Assembly: GCF_958298935.1 (NCBI RefSeq)
Contig: NC_084927.1
Coordinates: 35,220,501-35,284,500 of the forward strand
Direction: 5' to 3'
Length of the DNA stretch: 64,000 bases
From: Phragmites australis
Taxonomy: Eukaryota > Streptophyta > Magnoliopsida > Poales > Poaceae
Shown: in pieces, positions 31,348-43,597 of the stretch
How the letters are laid out: each line of letters starts with the position of its first letter
Numbering within the stretch: position 1 is the stretch's first letter
The notes under the pieces: generated by a model
Seen by the model: only the letters and a program-made list of their open reading frames with translations
Told to the model about the DNA's origin: nothing
Database searches by the model: none
Translations under genes and position numbers: made by a program

Positions 31348-34300
31348 ATGGCTTCGCCGGAGCTCGCCGGCGGCGTCGGCAGCTACGACTTCCACCTCCG
31401 CTCGCTCTCCGCGGCCTCCCGGGACTCCGCTGCGGCCGCCGGCCCCGCCTCCGACCCAAACCTCCTCCAATCCGTAAGCGCATCTCCGCCCAAGCCTTTC
31501 TCCCCCTGTCCAGTCTCTTGGACATACACGTTGGTTTTTTTAGGTTTGTTGATTTCGTGTGCCTTTTGCGTGAAGGTGAGGAGGGTGTGCAAGATGTGCG
31601 AGGAGGCGAAGGAGGTGAGGGATGAGATGGTGGCGCGGGCGTTCCCGGTGATGAGCAAGCTGTTCCAGCGCTGCGCCGCGGCGCCGACGCAGTCCGTGGC
31701 TTCCACCGGTGTTCTGCTTCTTGTAAGACGTGCTTCGGTTCACTGGCTTGAATCCCCCCCCCCCCTCCCCAAATCTTGCATTTTGTTGTACAAAGGCTCA
31801 GCCCTTTGGGAATTGGGACTACGGTCCTTTTGGGTAGAATTGTACTACTCCATTACAACTTTATTGAAATTTCCAGTGCTGTGCTAAGCTTATGATAATT
31901 TACTTACTCCCTGGTTGGCACAGAATACCATTTTATCTGCACAGTTTTCGGTGAATAGCCATTCAAGTTGGTTTACTTGTAATGTTTCCTTATTTGTCAT
32001 TCTAGTAGCAAAGGTTGATTATTGATCCGTTTTTGTACCCAGACCATTCTGCAGTTCTTCCTGGACTTTGGGGAGGCAGTCCTACACGATGCTGATGGTA
32101 GCTTGAAAACCTTCTTCCGCTCTTGCTTAAGCAGGCAATATTGCTTTCTACGATTGTCTCTTGATATCAGTATATGCAATGGTTGGGTTGCTTCCACAAG
32201 CCTTTTAAACCACTCAAGTTTTGCTTCTCGGTAATAGGGAGTTTGCAGATCCTGTTGTTGCAGAGCGCACGCTTGAATTACTTATAGCAAACAAGACAAA
32301 GATCCTGACCTCTTTTCCCACCTTGATTCCACAGGTGCCGTACACATGAAATGATTACTCACTCAGAACTAGCAAATAGCACATGTATCTCTAGACTCCT
32401 GCTATTCTTGCTGTTGCAAAGCATTTCTTTGAAAGATATCAATCCAGCTTCCTTGTTTGGCTTTTGTTCTCTTTCGACTTTCCAAATTCCTATTTAACAA
32501 TGTTAGCATATGATATTGCTTGTGTGATGTTATACGCAGTTCTATCCATTGCTGTTGAAGTTAATTGCATCAAATGGTGCGAGGTATGTCTTGCTACTGG
32601 TAGCGTCAATATTTCATAGCAATCCTGTTGACCTACCTAATTTGTTCATTGACATTCTAGATTGGAGAAGAAGTTTTCTGAAGTGCTTCCATTAATGATG
32701 TCAGCAGGATCTTTTCTTCCTCTCTTCCTGTCCCTTATGGATTTACCAAGTAAGCATGTTGATTCTGTACTTTCAGGACTTCCTTGAATTTTTTTTGTAT
32801 AAGCTGCACGATTTGGGTAGCTAATTAGCTTTTGAGTTAGGTGCACGATAACATTATTAAATTCTTGTTTCTGCTTTCATCTGGTGCTCATCCCTTATAA
32901 TATGAGAGATTTGTGTAATGTATATAACATGCTTTCATGACCTAGCCTCTACCGGTCTTGATCATGTATCAAAATTTATTCTAAGTTTCATCATGAGCAC
33001 TGTTTATCCTGTACAGTTATTCACCTTTTATTTAATAACATGAACAAGACTAATTGCCACGCAATTCAAAATATTTTTATACAGAACTCTTTATTGTCTT
33101 TGAGTTTAAATACGTTGCACATAATATGTAGCAGCTGTGAATTGATCTTAATTGGGGACTACCAAAATGGATGGCTTGATCGCACATTTATCTTTTTTCC
33201 AAGTGTTTTTAAGTTTCAACCATGGATTGTCAGTTTTTGCTATATAATGATGGATTGATGTCAACTCCTCTGTTCCTCACTCACTACTTCAACGTTATAC
33301 AGTGTTGGTGGTGGCATTGGAAAAGGTGGAAAGAAGTTCTGGAACTCTTATTGGTAGTAGTATAGCTACAATCCAGAAGAGCGCTGCTCCTGAGGTTATC
33401 TTCAGAATGAATTGACCTATAAGCTATGAATGAAACATCTATTCGTAAACTGCTAAGACCAATTTCCTTTTCTATGGCGCAGATGCTCCTTGCACTGATG
33501 GACGAGGCATATACTGGTTCTGCAATAGAAGATCCTAGCGGTAATTCAGGTTCTGATGATAGTGGTCCTCTAGACCTTGCTGACCCAATGTTCCTTGATC
33601 TTCTAAAAGATGAGAACGATGGCATTGCCGTAAGTAGTTCCTCCTGTACAATAGTGATGTTTCTATATACCCCTCTGAATTCTTAGTTCTAGTCTTATCT
33701 TTTTTTCTGTTCTTTCCTTCAGGCAAAACATTGGACATCCCCTACGATATCTTCAACATTACAAGCAGCAATTAACAGCCCACAATCGGACAGATTAAAA
33801 CAATCACTGGAAATGGCACCTCGCTTTCTTACTTTGTATTTCGCAACAGCATTGCGGGACGTTAACGACTGTAGGTTCCCTATATTTTTCTTTTTATTGC
33901 TAGACATGCTAAATGACCAACATTCTTGATTTGACAATCTATGTTTGTTGCTTCAGCGCTCTTGTGTGCTCTGATTCCAGTAGTTATGTCAAGATACGCT
34001 GCAATGTTCCCAGACAAGGTTTTCTCTTTCGAGGTAGACGAACTCTTACTTTTTTTTTAAAAAAAAACCCTGTCTATTCTGTGTCATACTGATATTTAGT
34101 AAGTATAGTTAGATATATGCCAGGCAAGGTATTGTCACAACCAAGAACATATTACCTTTCATATATCTTTGTTTGCTTAATTGCGTAGGCTACCAATTTT
34201 TTATGAGCAATTAAGAACCAACGTCTCAACTCTCAAGCCAAAACTGAAGTATTTAAGCATATATTTGGAATTACTGCTGCTGTATTTTTCGTGAAAACTT

Positions 34301-35951
34301 ACTAACTCCCATAGCTATTCTAAATGTTTAAGATCCATTGAATATCTAACTGATGGAGCAGTGATATATTAAGTCGATCTACTTTATGTAGGAAAATTTT
34401 ATATGAGCAAAATGAAAGAAGAACAAACTTAGATTTTGCCATACCACCTGTACCATCAGTTCACAAAGATGGTATTTAAATATGGCTTGTCGGGCTTAGG
34501 CTTGGTTATTTGCCACACGACTTGTACTAGCTCCAATGATATATTCGGATTTAAGTTGAACAGTTCCCTGATATAACATTCTTGTAGGTGAGGAGAAGGT
34601 TATCGGATTTCATATTGGCTGCATTCCAGTGCTCCCCTGACATCATTGCAGTACTAAAGGTACTGAGTGAGATCGTAATGGTTTATTTCTTACTATACAT
34701 ACATGTCAGAACTCTGAACTAACAGCCTATGTTTCAGAAGCCTATTACTGACAGACTTGGGGAGGCTCATGGTAATCCTGCAAAGGTAAGTTATATCTTT
34801 CAAGTTCTTATACCTAATTTATATTTCATTGTGCCACTGAAATTGCTGCATCATTACCTCTCTTCCTGTTCTTATCCTCTTAAATAACCGATTCTTGTTT
34901 CCACTGTAACTGAATTTTTGGATGGAATGTGGCCCATGCAGACAGAATTAGCATTGCACTTGTGCTGGGCCATTGGTGAGCATGGAGCTGGAGGAATAAA
35001 TTGCAAAGATGTAGCTCGTGAACTATTTGAAAATTTGGAGTTACTATTGTATGAAAACCTGGCAACTAGGTGAGGCCTCAGTCTACTATGTCTTCTCTAG
35101 ACTTCCATGGCGTCGCACATGATTGACTTCTTTTATATATTGTTGTCAAGTCGTTTGGGATTAAGCCAGGAGCCAGGATTTGATTCCATGGGTTCATCTT
35201 CTAGAAAGTCATCCCAAGCTAGGCTCCTCTGCTTTGTGGTGACCGCCATTGCGAAGCTAGCAACATGCCATAGTGAGTTGCTTCCAAGAGCCCGTGTATC
35301 ATTGGCTAAGGTAGTGACTTGATACTTCCTATATAAGATACATAATTAGGGTTAGATGTGTTAGTATCATCCATCGTTAAGTGTGTTACTTCTTGCAAAA
35401 AATAAAAACATCGTAACTGCTTAATTTCCTGCAGGTTGCTCGTTCCCAAACCTCAGACAGGAGAGTCTGGCAACGAGCCTGTGATTATTTAGGGCTCATG
35501 AATGAACCAGCCATCTGTTTATCTGTACTGGGACCATCCACTGCCCGAGGAAATGGTCCTGGTATTGTGAACTGGAGCGAAGGAGGAACAAAGATGGTAG
35601 CTCACATTCCATTTTACCTTTTAGCCGAACAAAAAGGTAAAAATTCTGCGAACACTTCAATAGTTAAATGTAGAATAAGCATCCCTTCATGTTCTTAAGA
35701 AAACTATGGTTGCAATTTTAGTATGGTGAGATGAAATTTGTCACATTTGAACTAAGGATAAAACTAAAGTGGTATTGAATCAAGCGAAGAACACTCAACA
35801 TACTTACTGATTGCTTAACTTCAAATATTTCCATGCTATGTTTTTCTTATTTATTGGTAGTTGGTATTCTTGTCTCATGGAGAGCTCAACATGTGTTGCA
35901 GGTCCACCGTTTCATGATTTTTCATTTGCCGACCTCCTCCCCACGGAATGA
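31348..35951 (+). CDS. AP5Z1: AP-5 complex subunit zeta-1-like protein
   Basis: Sixteen exons: 31348-31473, 31576-31722, 32043-32134, 32238-32334, 32540-32583, 32661-32749, 33303-33394, 33483-33629, 33723-33870, 33957-34033, 34588-34659, 34738-34785, 34942-35069, 35151-35310, 35435-35636, 35902-35951. All are in phase, giving 572 residues, close to plant AP5Z1 proteins. The protein is a largely helical, solenoid-like chain without catalytic motifs. Recognisable stretches include SYDFHLRSLSAASRDS at the N-terminus, LQFFLDFGEAVLHD, and ALHLCWAIGEHGAGG. AP-5 is a late-endosomal adaptor complex; zeta partners with the beta/SPG11-SPG15 parts. Intron 3 uses a GC donor (AGCAG|GCAATA). The family call is from memory of At3g15160 and is less certain than the gene structure. 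Confidence 0.75.
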
Positions 35952-37055
35952 AGAGAAAATACCTTCATGGGTACCATGGGTTCACGCAATGATTTCTCTA
36001 GCAGATGCCATGTGCGTAGAGACCTTTCGTGATCATAGCAATGCCGAAGACCCAAATTTCACTTTTTTATCCAGTTCATTTTCGATAAAAGGGCTGGTTT
36101 AGTTGCTTTGGCAAGTCGTGCTGTTTTAGTTCCATGGATTTGAGAGGCACTCAGAAGCACTCGATTTTGTACACGGAGTGATTGTACATCTTACGAAGGG
36201 GAAGCAGTGTGGTAAATGTATATCTCTGACTTTATACACCTTCTAAAGGATGAGTTGTTAGAAATGGCTCCAAAACATGAAATACCTGCTGGTGTATTTT
36301 CAAAAAATAAAGTGGTGGAATGGCCATGGAATGCCATCGTCTTACTCTGCATAGCATCTTGTGACAAACAGAAGGATGATGTTTCTCAGAAACACAGGAA
36401 ATTGAGAAATTAACATTGCATGGCCATGACACTACAACAAAGTAAATAAAAAGAAATTAAAGCAGCACCAGCAACAAAGAAATGTGACCATGCAAGCACA
36501 TCACACGCGGCATATTTGGGATTGAATTGGTGGCCGGACACCAGAAGCACTACAAAAGTATAAACCCAAAGGGACACAAATCTCTATTCTGAAACATCTA
36601 CCATGGTACTGGAAAGTCTGAACAAGAGCAACATCACAAATTACTGACTAAATTACGGTTTTGTACTTCACAAGACAAGAACCCTAAATTCACAGGTAGC
36701 AGCATCCGAGAGGCCAACACGAAGAGGAAGTCAATACCCGAACCAACCGCCCTTGCGTAGTGGTGACGCATTTTCTTCGACATTTTGCAAGAACTGAATC
36801 ACTTCTTGCAATTTCCAGAATTTTGCGGAAAAGAGGCGAAAAATAACCAAACTATGAGCACCACATGGCAAGGAGAGTCTGAGGTGCGTTCTTGACTTCC
36901 CACTGATGAAAGCTCTAAAATTTGCTGCTCCTACAAAAGGATACATCAATCAGATGCATCAGAATTCAGACGAATTCAAAAGATGAAATCTTGCAAATTC
37001 TAACGTTAATGCATACCTCAATGCAAGCATAAGAACCTTGCTTGATTCAACGAAG
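35952..37055. other. convergent 3' regions of AP5Z1 and the HD-ZIP IV gene
   Basis: The first about 270 bp is AP5Z1 3' untranslated sequence. The last about 300 bp is the 3' leader of the minus-strand HD-ZIP gene. It includes a probable 3' UTR intron: donor GAG|GTATGC complement near 37016, acceptor TTTTGTAG complement near 36932. I see no gene between them. Confidence 0.45.
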
Positions 37056-40000
37056 CTACTGAGGATTGCTCTCGCCGGAGACCGCGGCCTTGATGCGCTC
37101 CACGGTGCACGCTATGAGGCTGTTCACCGTCGCCACCGACCCCAGCGAGAGCTTAGCGGTGGGGACGGAGTCCACCAGTATCTGGAACGCCACCGTCAGG
37201 AGCGACCCGCCCATGCCGACGCCGCCGTCAGCGATGCCACCCCCGGCTGGGCCGTCTGGCAGGATGGCGAAGCCCGACGGCAGGAGCGCCACGTAGTCGG
37301 GGTCTCCGCCGTTGAGGACGACGTTCATGGCCACGACGTCCACCGGCGCATAGATGACGTAGGAGCCCGACGCGTCGGTGCAGCTCTCTTGCAGGATCAG
37401 CATGTTGCTTTGGTTTGAGTTCGTGCTCTGCGACGCCGCATCGGCAACGATCAACACGTTACACGTCAGCCATTATCGCATGCATGCATGATGAATCAAA
37501 TCGATCCAAATGCTTGTGCTTACATTGACACGAAGAAGCGAGACGCAGTTGCCGTGATCGCGGCCATTGGCGATGTGAGCCATTTCTTGAACGACGCCGC
37601 CATTGGAGAGGATGTCCCACTGCACATAAAAAAAATCAAGTGTTAATCAAGATTCGTGTGTGTATGTGTTGATGCATTGGATCATATGGGCGAGCATGCA
37701 TGCCTCGCTGCGAGAGCTTTCGTCGCGGAGGAAGTCGAAGACGCGCTTGGGCGAGAAGGGGATCCAGAATGAGGTGGCGGCGTTGAGGACGATGCCCGGC
37801 GGCCTGCCCGGGTCGTCGACGCTCTTCCTGGTCATGACGCGGACATCCTCCGCGCCGCTGCCGGACAGCGTCGTCCACTGGTGCGCGGCGGAGGCCGTCA
37901 CGCCACCGCAGAAGCTCATCACCATCCTCTCCGCCAGCCTCAGCATGCTCTTCCTCCCCTCAGTGCTCGTGATCACTGCAACAAATAATTCGTGGTTTTT
38001 TCCCCTTAGATTTGAAGGAGCATGTGGTACAATATTATGCATCGCGTGCGTGGACAGAGCTTACCGCCGATGTCACTGGTCGGAATGTTGCTGGCCATGA
38101 CGCTGGCGAGGCGTTCGCACTGCCGGTCCAGTGTGCCGACCCACCGCCTCGCGCCGAAGGCGAGGCCCGAGTTCACCAGCATCTTGTAAATGTTGTGCAC
38201 CGACCTGTCGTCCACCTCGACGTGCTCCACCCAAGTCACCTGACGCATGGGCACAAGGTACAAATATTATGACCAGTCTCTGAACGACGTTCATTAGCTA
38301 CGGAATACACGGCAATTGCCAACTCGATCACGTACCTTTGAGTAGCCATTGGGCATTTCTTGGATCAGGCAGCCCGACGGCCGGCGGCGGCACTTGAGGA
38401 CTGAGCTAGGGCGCAGGCTGTCCAGCGAGACGTCGACGACGGCCCATGTCCCATCAGAATTCTGCTTGCAGTACCTCACGAAGTAGCTCTCCCTGGTCGG
38501 CACGAGCGGCGACGGCACCTGAAACTCCACTGACATCTGCAAACCAGTCGACATATATGTCTCATTTCAGCGATGAACAGATCACGTCAAACTAGCCATG
38601 CACGAGTCAGAACTCAGAGCACGCACCACTTGCAATGCACCGTTGTAGTTCCCCGCCACGCCGGTGGACAGCACCTCCAGCGTCGCCGCTCTCGACACGA
38701 TGCTCGAGAACACCGTCGTGTACTGATTCTGCACGTCAAGGTCGTCGAATCAGAATCCATAAGTGCAAAACAAACGCGAATTCATAATGGATAATGACCA
38801 AATGTTTCAGACAAGAACGAAACATTGCACTCGTGTGCAGTGCATGCAGACATGTCACGTACCACGTCCATGAGGATCTCGACGAGGTTGGCATGTGTCA
38901 TGATGACGACGGCGCTGTCGCGGGACGCCTCCGACTTGAGCCCGTACTGCTTGGGTCTGAGCCCCCGGGGAAACATCCGCGCGTACTCCTCCTCGTTCAG
39001 CGTCTCTGCCGGACCGTCGAGCCCCGGCGCGTTCCAGAGCGGCTCGTCCAGCTGCGCCATCCGGACCAGCTCCTCCATGGCCGCGACGGCCAGCTCCACG
39101 ATCGTGGGCTTGCCGGCGTCCGGCTGCACGGCGCCCCTCAGCAGCTCCCCCGCGCCGGCAGCAGCAACCACGCCGAAGATGTCGGCATCAGCGCCGTAGA
39201 CGGTGCCCACGCCGATGTCCAGCGGCGACGCCCCCGCGCGCGCAGCGGCCAGCGGGCTGGACAGCACCGGGAACGACACCATGGGCTTGCCCACGTACTT
39301 GGCCGCGATCGCCGAGACCCTGTCGATCTCCTCACGGAGGCGCGCGTTCTCGATGCGGAGGTGGTGCTCGTCGAAGGACATCTCGCCGAGCGCGGCCGGG
39401 CCGCCGCAGTTGGGGCAGGAGGCGCTGCTCAGGGCTTCCTTGTACCTCATGTTCTCGGCCCGGAGCTTCTCGTTCTCCGCGCGCAGCTGCGAGTTCTCCT
39501 GCCTCTCATGCTGGTTCTGCAGTTGTCCATTCACACGCACACACCATTCGATCACTACTATATACACGCCATTGATCATCACAAGCTCACTACTCTACAA
39601 GCATGCATGCATTACATGATGGATTATCTTATGATTAACACTTGATTGATCATTAGAACGAGTTGCAAGACACGATTAGCTGCAACATATGCATGCTGAT
39701 ATGCAGCTGTGCCTTGGTCAGATGAACAGTGCTGTAAACGTATGCCAGGTAGGCAGCAGCAGGAGGAGGTGGGGTTTGACTATGGGGTGAGTGTGCACTG
39801 CTTGGTCCCGGGCCTGGCACCTTTGGCAGTGTGCATGCAGAAGAGGACATGGGGGTGTGTAGGCAAGCTTTGTCCAATTATAGTAATAGGCCATGAATGC
39901 AGCCTGTCAGAGGCTAGGTCAGAGGCTTAAATGAAGTAGTTGCGAGTAGGATTTCAATTTCATTTTACAATTTTTTTATATACCGACGAAAAGAACAAAA

Positions 40001-41787
40001 AATCGGTTATTTTTTTCACTCTGTGGGTTCAGTAAAAGAAAACTCTAAAATTAGATATTTTGTTTCCCTTTAAAATTTCTAAAATTCACGGAATTTAATC
40101 TCAGATTGCGACGACGCTGCCGCTGCCTCGCTTGTTCGATCGCTTGCTTTCTTTCCGGCACCAAATAAAAGTTTCCGATCAAAATGCATGCCTCGGTTAC
40201 AACTTCTTCAACAGAGAAATGATCCGAGAAGGAGAAGAAAGATTAATCGAGATTTATTCGAGGAATTTTGTGAGGAATTATTACCTTCATTTGCGTGCGC
40301 TTGTTCTGGAACCAGAACTTGACCTGAAGCGGCTCCAGCCCGAGTTCCCGGCTCAGCTCCTTGCGCTGCTTGTCGTCCGGGTGCGGGCATTCCTTGAAGA
40401 AACTGGCCATAAATCAATTTCCAAGAAAAAAATTAAGTACTTTAATTTGTGGGTGACGAATTAATGTTCAACAAAAAAATATGGAATAAGAAATAAGGAA
40501 GTTCAGTGGGAACGCAACAGTCCTACTCCTTGAATGCTTTGCTTTTCCGTTTGTTTGGAGAGTTACAAAAGAACAAAAACGGTTTGGGTCAACGTATACA
40601 ATATTTGTGAAGGGTATCGACGAGCAAGAACTCAATTTGACTTCTACGTAAGCTTACATCAGTCAGAGTGAATGCTAGTAACCAACTACTTTCTTCCGAT
40701 CTTATTAATTTCCAGTACATCTACAATATTTTATGTATATTTCTAAAAACTAAACATTAACAGGCAAAATTCAAGGGAAAATTGAACATCGATCAATAAC
40801 ATTTCAATAATTAGCTATGCAGAAATAAAGAAATAACAACTGGTTAACAAGGAGAGTAGTATTACGCTTCCATCTCCTGGATCTGGTGCTGGGTGTGGCG
40901 GGTGTAGCGCTTCTTCTTGCTTGGCCGCTGGTTGGGGTCCTGATCGTCCACGGAAACGCCGTCCACGTTCTCGCTGCCGGACTTGCTCTCGAACTCGTCC
41001 CCGAGCGGGTCGTCCGACGCGCGGCCGCGCATCATGTTGTCGCCGCTCTCCGCCGTCGTCGCCGGGATCTGGTCCAGCAGATGCTGCTGCTGCAGCGCCT
41101 GCTGGAGCTGCTGATTATCCAGCATGTTTGGCTGCAATTATGGAAGGGGGAAAACCTCAAACCTTAACATCACTGTACTGTTTCACAAAGTAGTACTTAA
41201 TAAACCAATTAAGTGTCAAAGACTGGGCCTTTTGCATATAACGTTATTTCGTATGCGTTTCATCCTCCCTATTAATTTGTACCCAGACATGGGGGAGAAG
41301 TTTTAGGGACAAAATAGAACGGAAAATATTCTGTGCACAAAAACATTTTTTTAAGAAAAATGTGTTCATAGAGAGAAAACAAGTAATTTGGGGATGAAAT
41401 GTAAGAGTTGCTCCAAAATAAAACAGGAAAGGGGTGGAGGGGAGAAGTGAAGCTACTCATTTTTCTTTAATTTCTTTCGGTACATGTAGGAGGAGATGTG
41501 AAAAGCAAGCTAGCTTGCAAAGAGGGACAAGAAAGAAAAGATGGTTTCTCAAACTTCTTGTTCAGGTGCAACAAGACCCAAAGAGTTGGAAGCAAGGCAA
41601 AATAGGAAGGAAGCAACACCAACCTGTTGATGATCTACCCTCTGATCATCTCTCTATGTGGGCAAGATCAGGAACTAGGGAGGTCTCTCTCCTTTCATCT
41701 TCCCCTTGGTAGGAGCAAGTCTTAAAGAAATGGGGCTTATGTACTCTGAAGACCTAATTATATCTGTGTGTGAACAGCAGCCGACTG

Positions 41788-41834
<47 letters not shown>

Positions 41835-42217
41835 GAGACTTCTCAGTTTCCAAGAAAAAGCTACTAATCCTCGGAGGATCAGTACATGCATATTGCATAC
41901 ATGGCCCTTCTGTTCTATCTATCATTCTATCTCTAATCCCTAGTGCTGAAACTGAGACCTCAAACCAAAATAAAATTTTACCAAGAGTAAGAAAGAGAAC
42001 ACAAAAGGAAACAAGAACAACAAGTGCAAGTACTATACTGATCTTTCCAAAGAAACGAGAAAAAAAAAGCAAACCCTTTTGGCTTTTGGTCTCACTCTGC
42101 TCAAAAGAAAGTCGGAAAATTAATTACCTGCCCGAGTGACAGTGCCGACGAGGACCCGTACGCCGCCGCGTTGTTCCGGACTATCATCGACGGCATGTGC
42201 CTCGCCGGGATCATCAT
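37056..42217 (-). CDS. ROC2: HD-ZIP class IV homeodomain-START factor, ROC2-like
   Basis: Exons, in transcript order: 42217-42128, 41131-40866, 40402-40285, 39516-38863, 38728-38627, 38536-38336, 38239-38065, 37975-37704, 37619-37524, 37427-37056. All are in phase, giving 781 residues. Acidic/Gln-rich N-terminus; homeodomain at about 102-158 with the recognition helix [13 protein letters not shown]; then the HD-ZIP IV zipper-loop-zipper with CPNC. The START domain spans about 290-520 ([19 protein letters not shown] ... [25 protein letters not shown]), followed by the HD-SAD region. Members control epidermal (L1) identity and bind TAAATG(C/T)A boxes. The N-terminus [10 protein letters not shown] and overall similarity favour rice ROC2 over other ROCs, but paralogue choice is provisional. 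Intron 8 has a GC donor. A (GA)21 tract lies in intron 1. Confidence 0.92.
41791..41832. repeat. (TC)21 microsatellite in intron 1 of the HD-ZIP IV gene
   Basis: Forty-two perfect bases of TC on the plus strand, which is (GA)21 on the sense strand of the gene. It lies in the first intron. GA tracts are the binding sites of plant BBR/BPC factors. Confidence 0.95.
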
Positions 42218-43048
42218 TATATTCTCAGCACCTCTCAAACCCTAATTCTTGCCTCCTCACATCCTTCCATTTCTTCACATACACATAAGGGTATCTCTAG
42301 TCTCTACAGCCAAAAGAGCAGGTGCTAATCCTATATAGAGATACCTTGCCTGCCAAGTAACAGCACAAGCAGCAACAGATCCAGCGACAAGATAGCCCAA
42401 AGAACCTTTGCTGTGAGACTGGCAGTAAGATCTAGCAGAAGAACTATATGTGCGCCTTCGCAAAAATAGAACTCTGATCTCTCTCTCTCTATGTCTACCT
42501 GCAAGTTGCAGCTCTCAAGATGGTGTTTTACCGCGTGCAGCAACTTGCAAGGCTCAGAAGGGGTAGCTAGCAGGAGGTGGCGAGATGGATATCTTGAGAA
42601 GCTAAACAGCCATGGAAGGAGAGGGGAGGAGGAAGAAGAAGAAGAGGAAAAGAAAGGGGAACCCGCAGGAGGAAGAGAATGTGGAGGGGGGAGAAGGAGT
42701 TATTGCGGACGAGTGTTGAGATGGTGCAATCCGCATTTATTGAGAGGGCGTATCGCAATTGCTAGTGGAAGGAGAGAAACGGGTGCATGATTTTATTTTA
42801 TTTTTATTTCCAAGATATTGGTACTATTATACGGCGAAATGTGTATAATATGTCATGTATTTTTTATTTATTGGATGTCATTTTTTCCTCAAAGAATGTG
42901 AAAATAAACTTTTATATATGCAGGTCATATATATTTATTTTGGAGCTATGCACAGCCATGAAAGATAAAAAAAGGGCGTCGCTATATTTCAAATGATTGA
43001 AAATAAGGCAAATCTGGGACGATCATTCTCAATTGTCTTGGTTAGTAG
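42218..43048. promoter_or_regulatory. 5' leader and promoter of the HD-ZIP IV gene
   Basis: Purine-rich sequence (plus strand, about 42600-42700) upstream of the minus-strand start, with short CT tracts (42479-42490). On the minus strand TAAATGCG (42732-42739) is one base off the L1 box TAAATG(C/T)A that HD-ZIP IV proteins bind. Beyond about 42790 the DNA becomes AT-rich with no gene. Confidence 0.35.
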
Positions 43049-43597
43049 TACTTCCTCCGATCCAAAACATAGGTTGTTGTAGACTTTGAGCACAACAATT
43101 AAGTGTGGATAAAATGACCATACTTATCCTTCAATCAATGACTTTTGAGCAATTAATTAGATTACATAGTACTCCCTTCAATACAAAATAAGTGTCGTTT
43201 TAGATTACGTACAATAAATTATTTTAAACTTTGACTACAAAATATTTTTTATTTATTGAGTTTGGATATTTGAAAATGACACAGGTAAATTTGTCTCAAA
43301 AATACTTTCATAATAGTATACTTTATTATATTTTATCAATATATTAGAACAAAAATAGCAGTCAAAGTTTTATTTTGGGGATCGTGTCAATATCCAAAAC
43401 GATACTTGTTTCGGACGGGAGGATTACATTGGAGTCATAGGTAATGAAGATTCTCCACTGCTACTGTTACATTTAGTGCAATTAAAAAGAGCAAAACAGA
43501 AAAGAAGGATAAAAATATCTCGAAAGTATAGAACGATTTATATTAGAGATAGAACGAGAATAACTAAAGGAACTTATATTTTGGATCTGATGGGGTA
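43049..43597. mobile_element. Stowaway-like MITE, interrupted by a second one
   Basis: Left end TA-CTTCCTCCGATCCAAAACATAGG at 43049. Right end …CTTATATTTTGGATCTGATGGGG-TA closes at 43597, the inverse of the left end with a few mismatches. TA flanks both sides. The interior is split by the separate element at about 43170-43421. Confidence 0.55.
43170..43421. mobile_element. Stowaway-like MITE nested in another MITE
   Basis: Starts TACTCCCTTCAATACAAAATAAG followed by TGTCGTTTTAG, and ends with the inverse (AAAACGATACTTG, TTTCGGACGGGAG). This is the classic CTCC-type terminal repeat with 'aaaataagtgtcg' of grass Stowaways. It is inserted into the element at 43049-43597. The 8-base word GATTACAT occurs just outside both ends (43160-43167 and 43422-43429). 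Confidence 0.65.

Noticed and set aside
38794..39645. 283-codon plus-strand ORF
   Set aside because: It is the antisense of the large HD-ZIP IV exon (38863-39516). Composition bias of the GC-rich third positions explains the open frame.
40132..41193. Plus-strand ORFs over the homeodomain exons
   Set aside because: Antisense of HD-ZIP IV exons 2 and 3.
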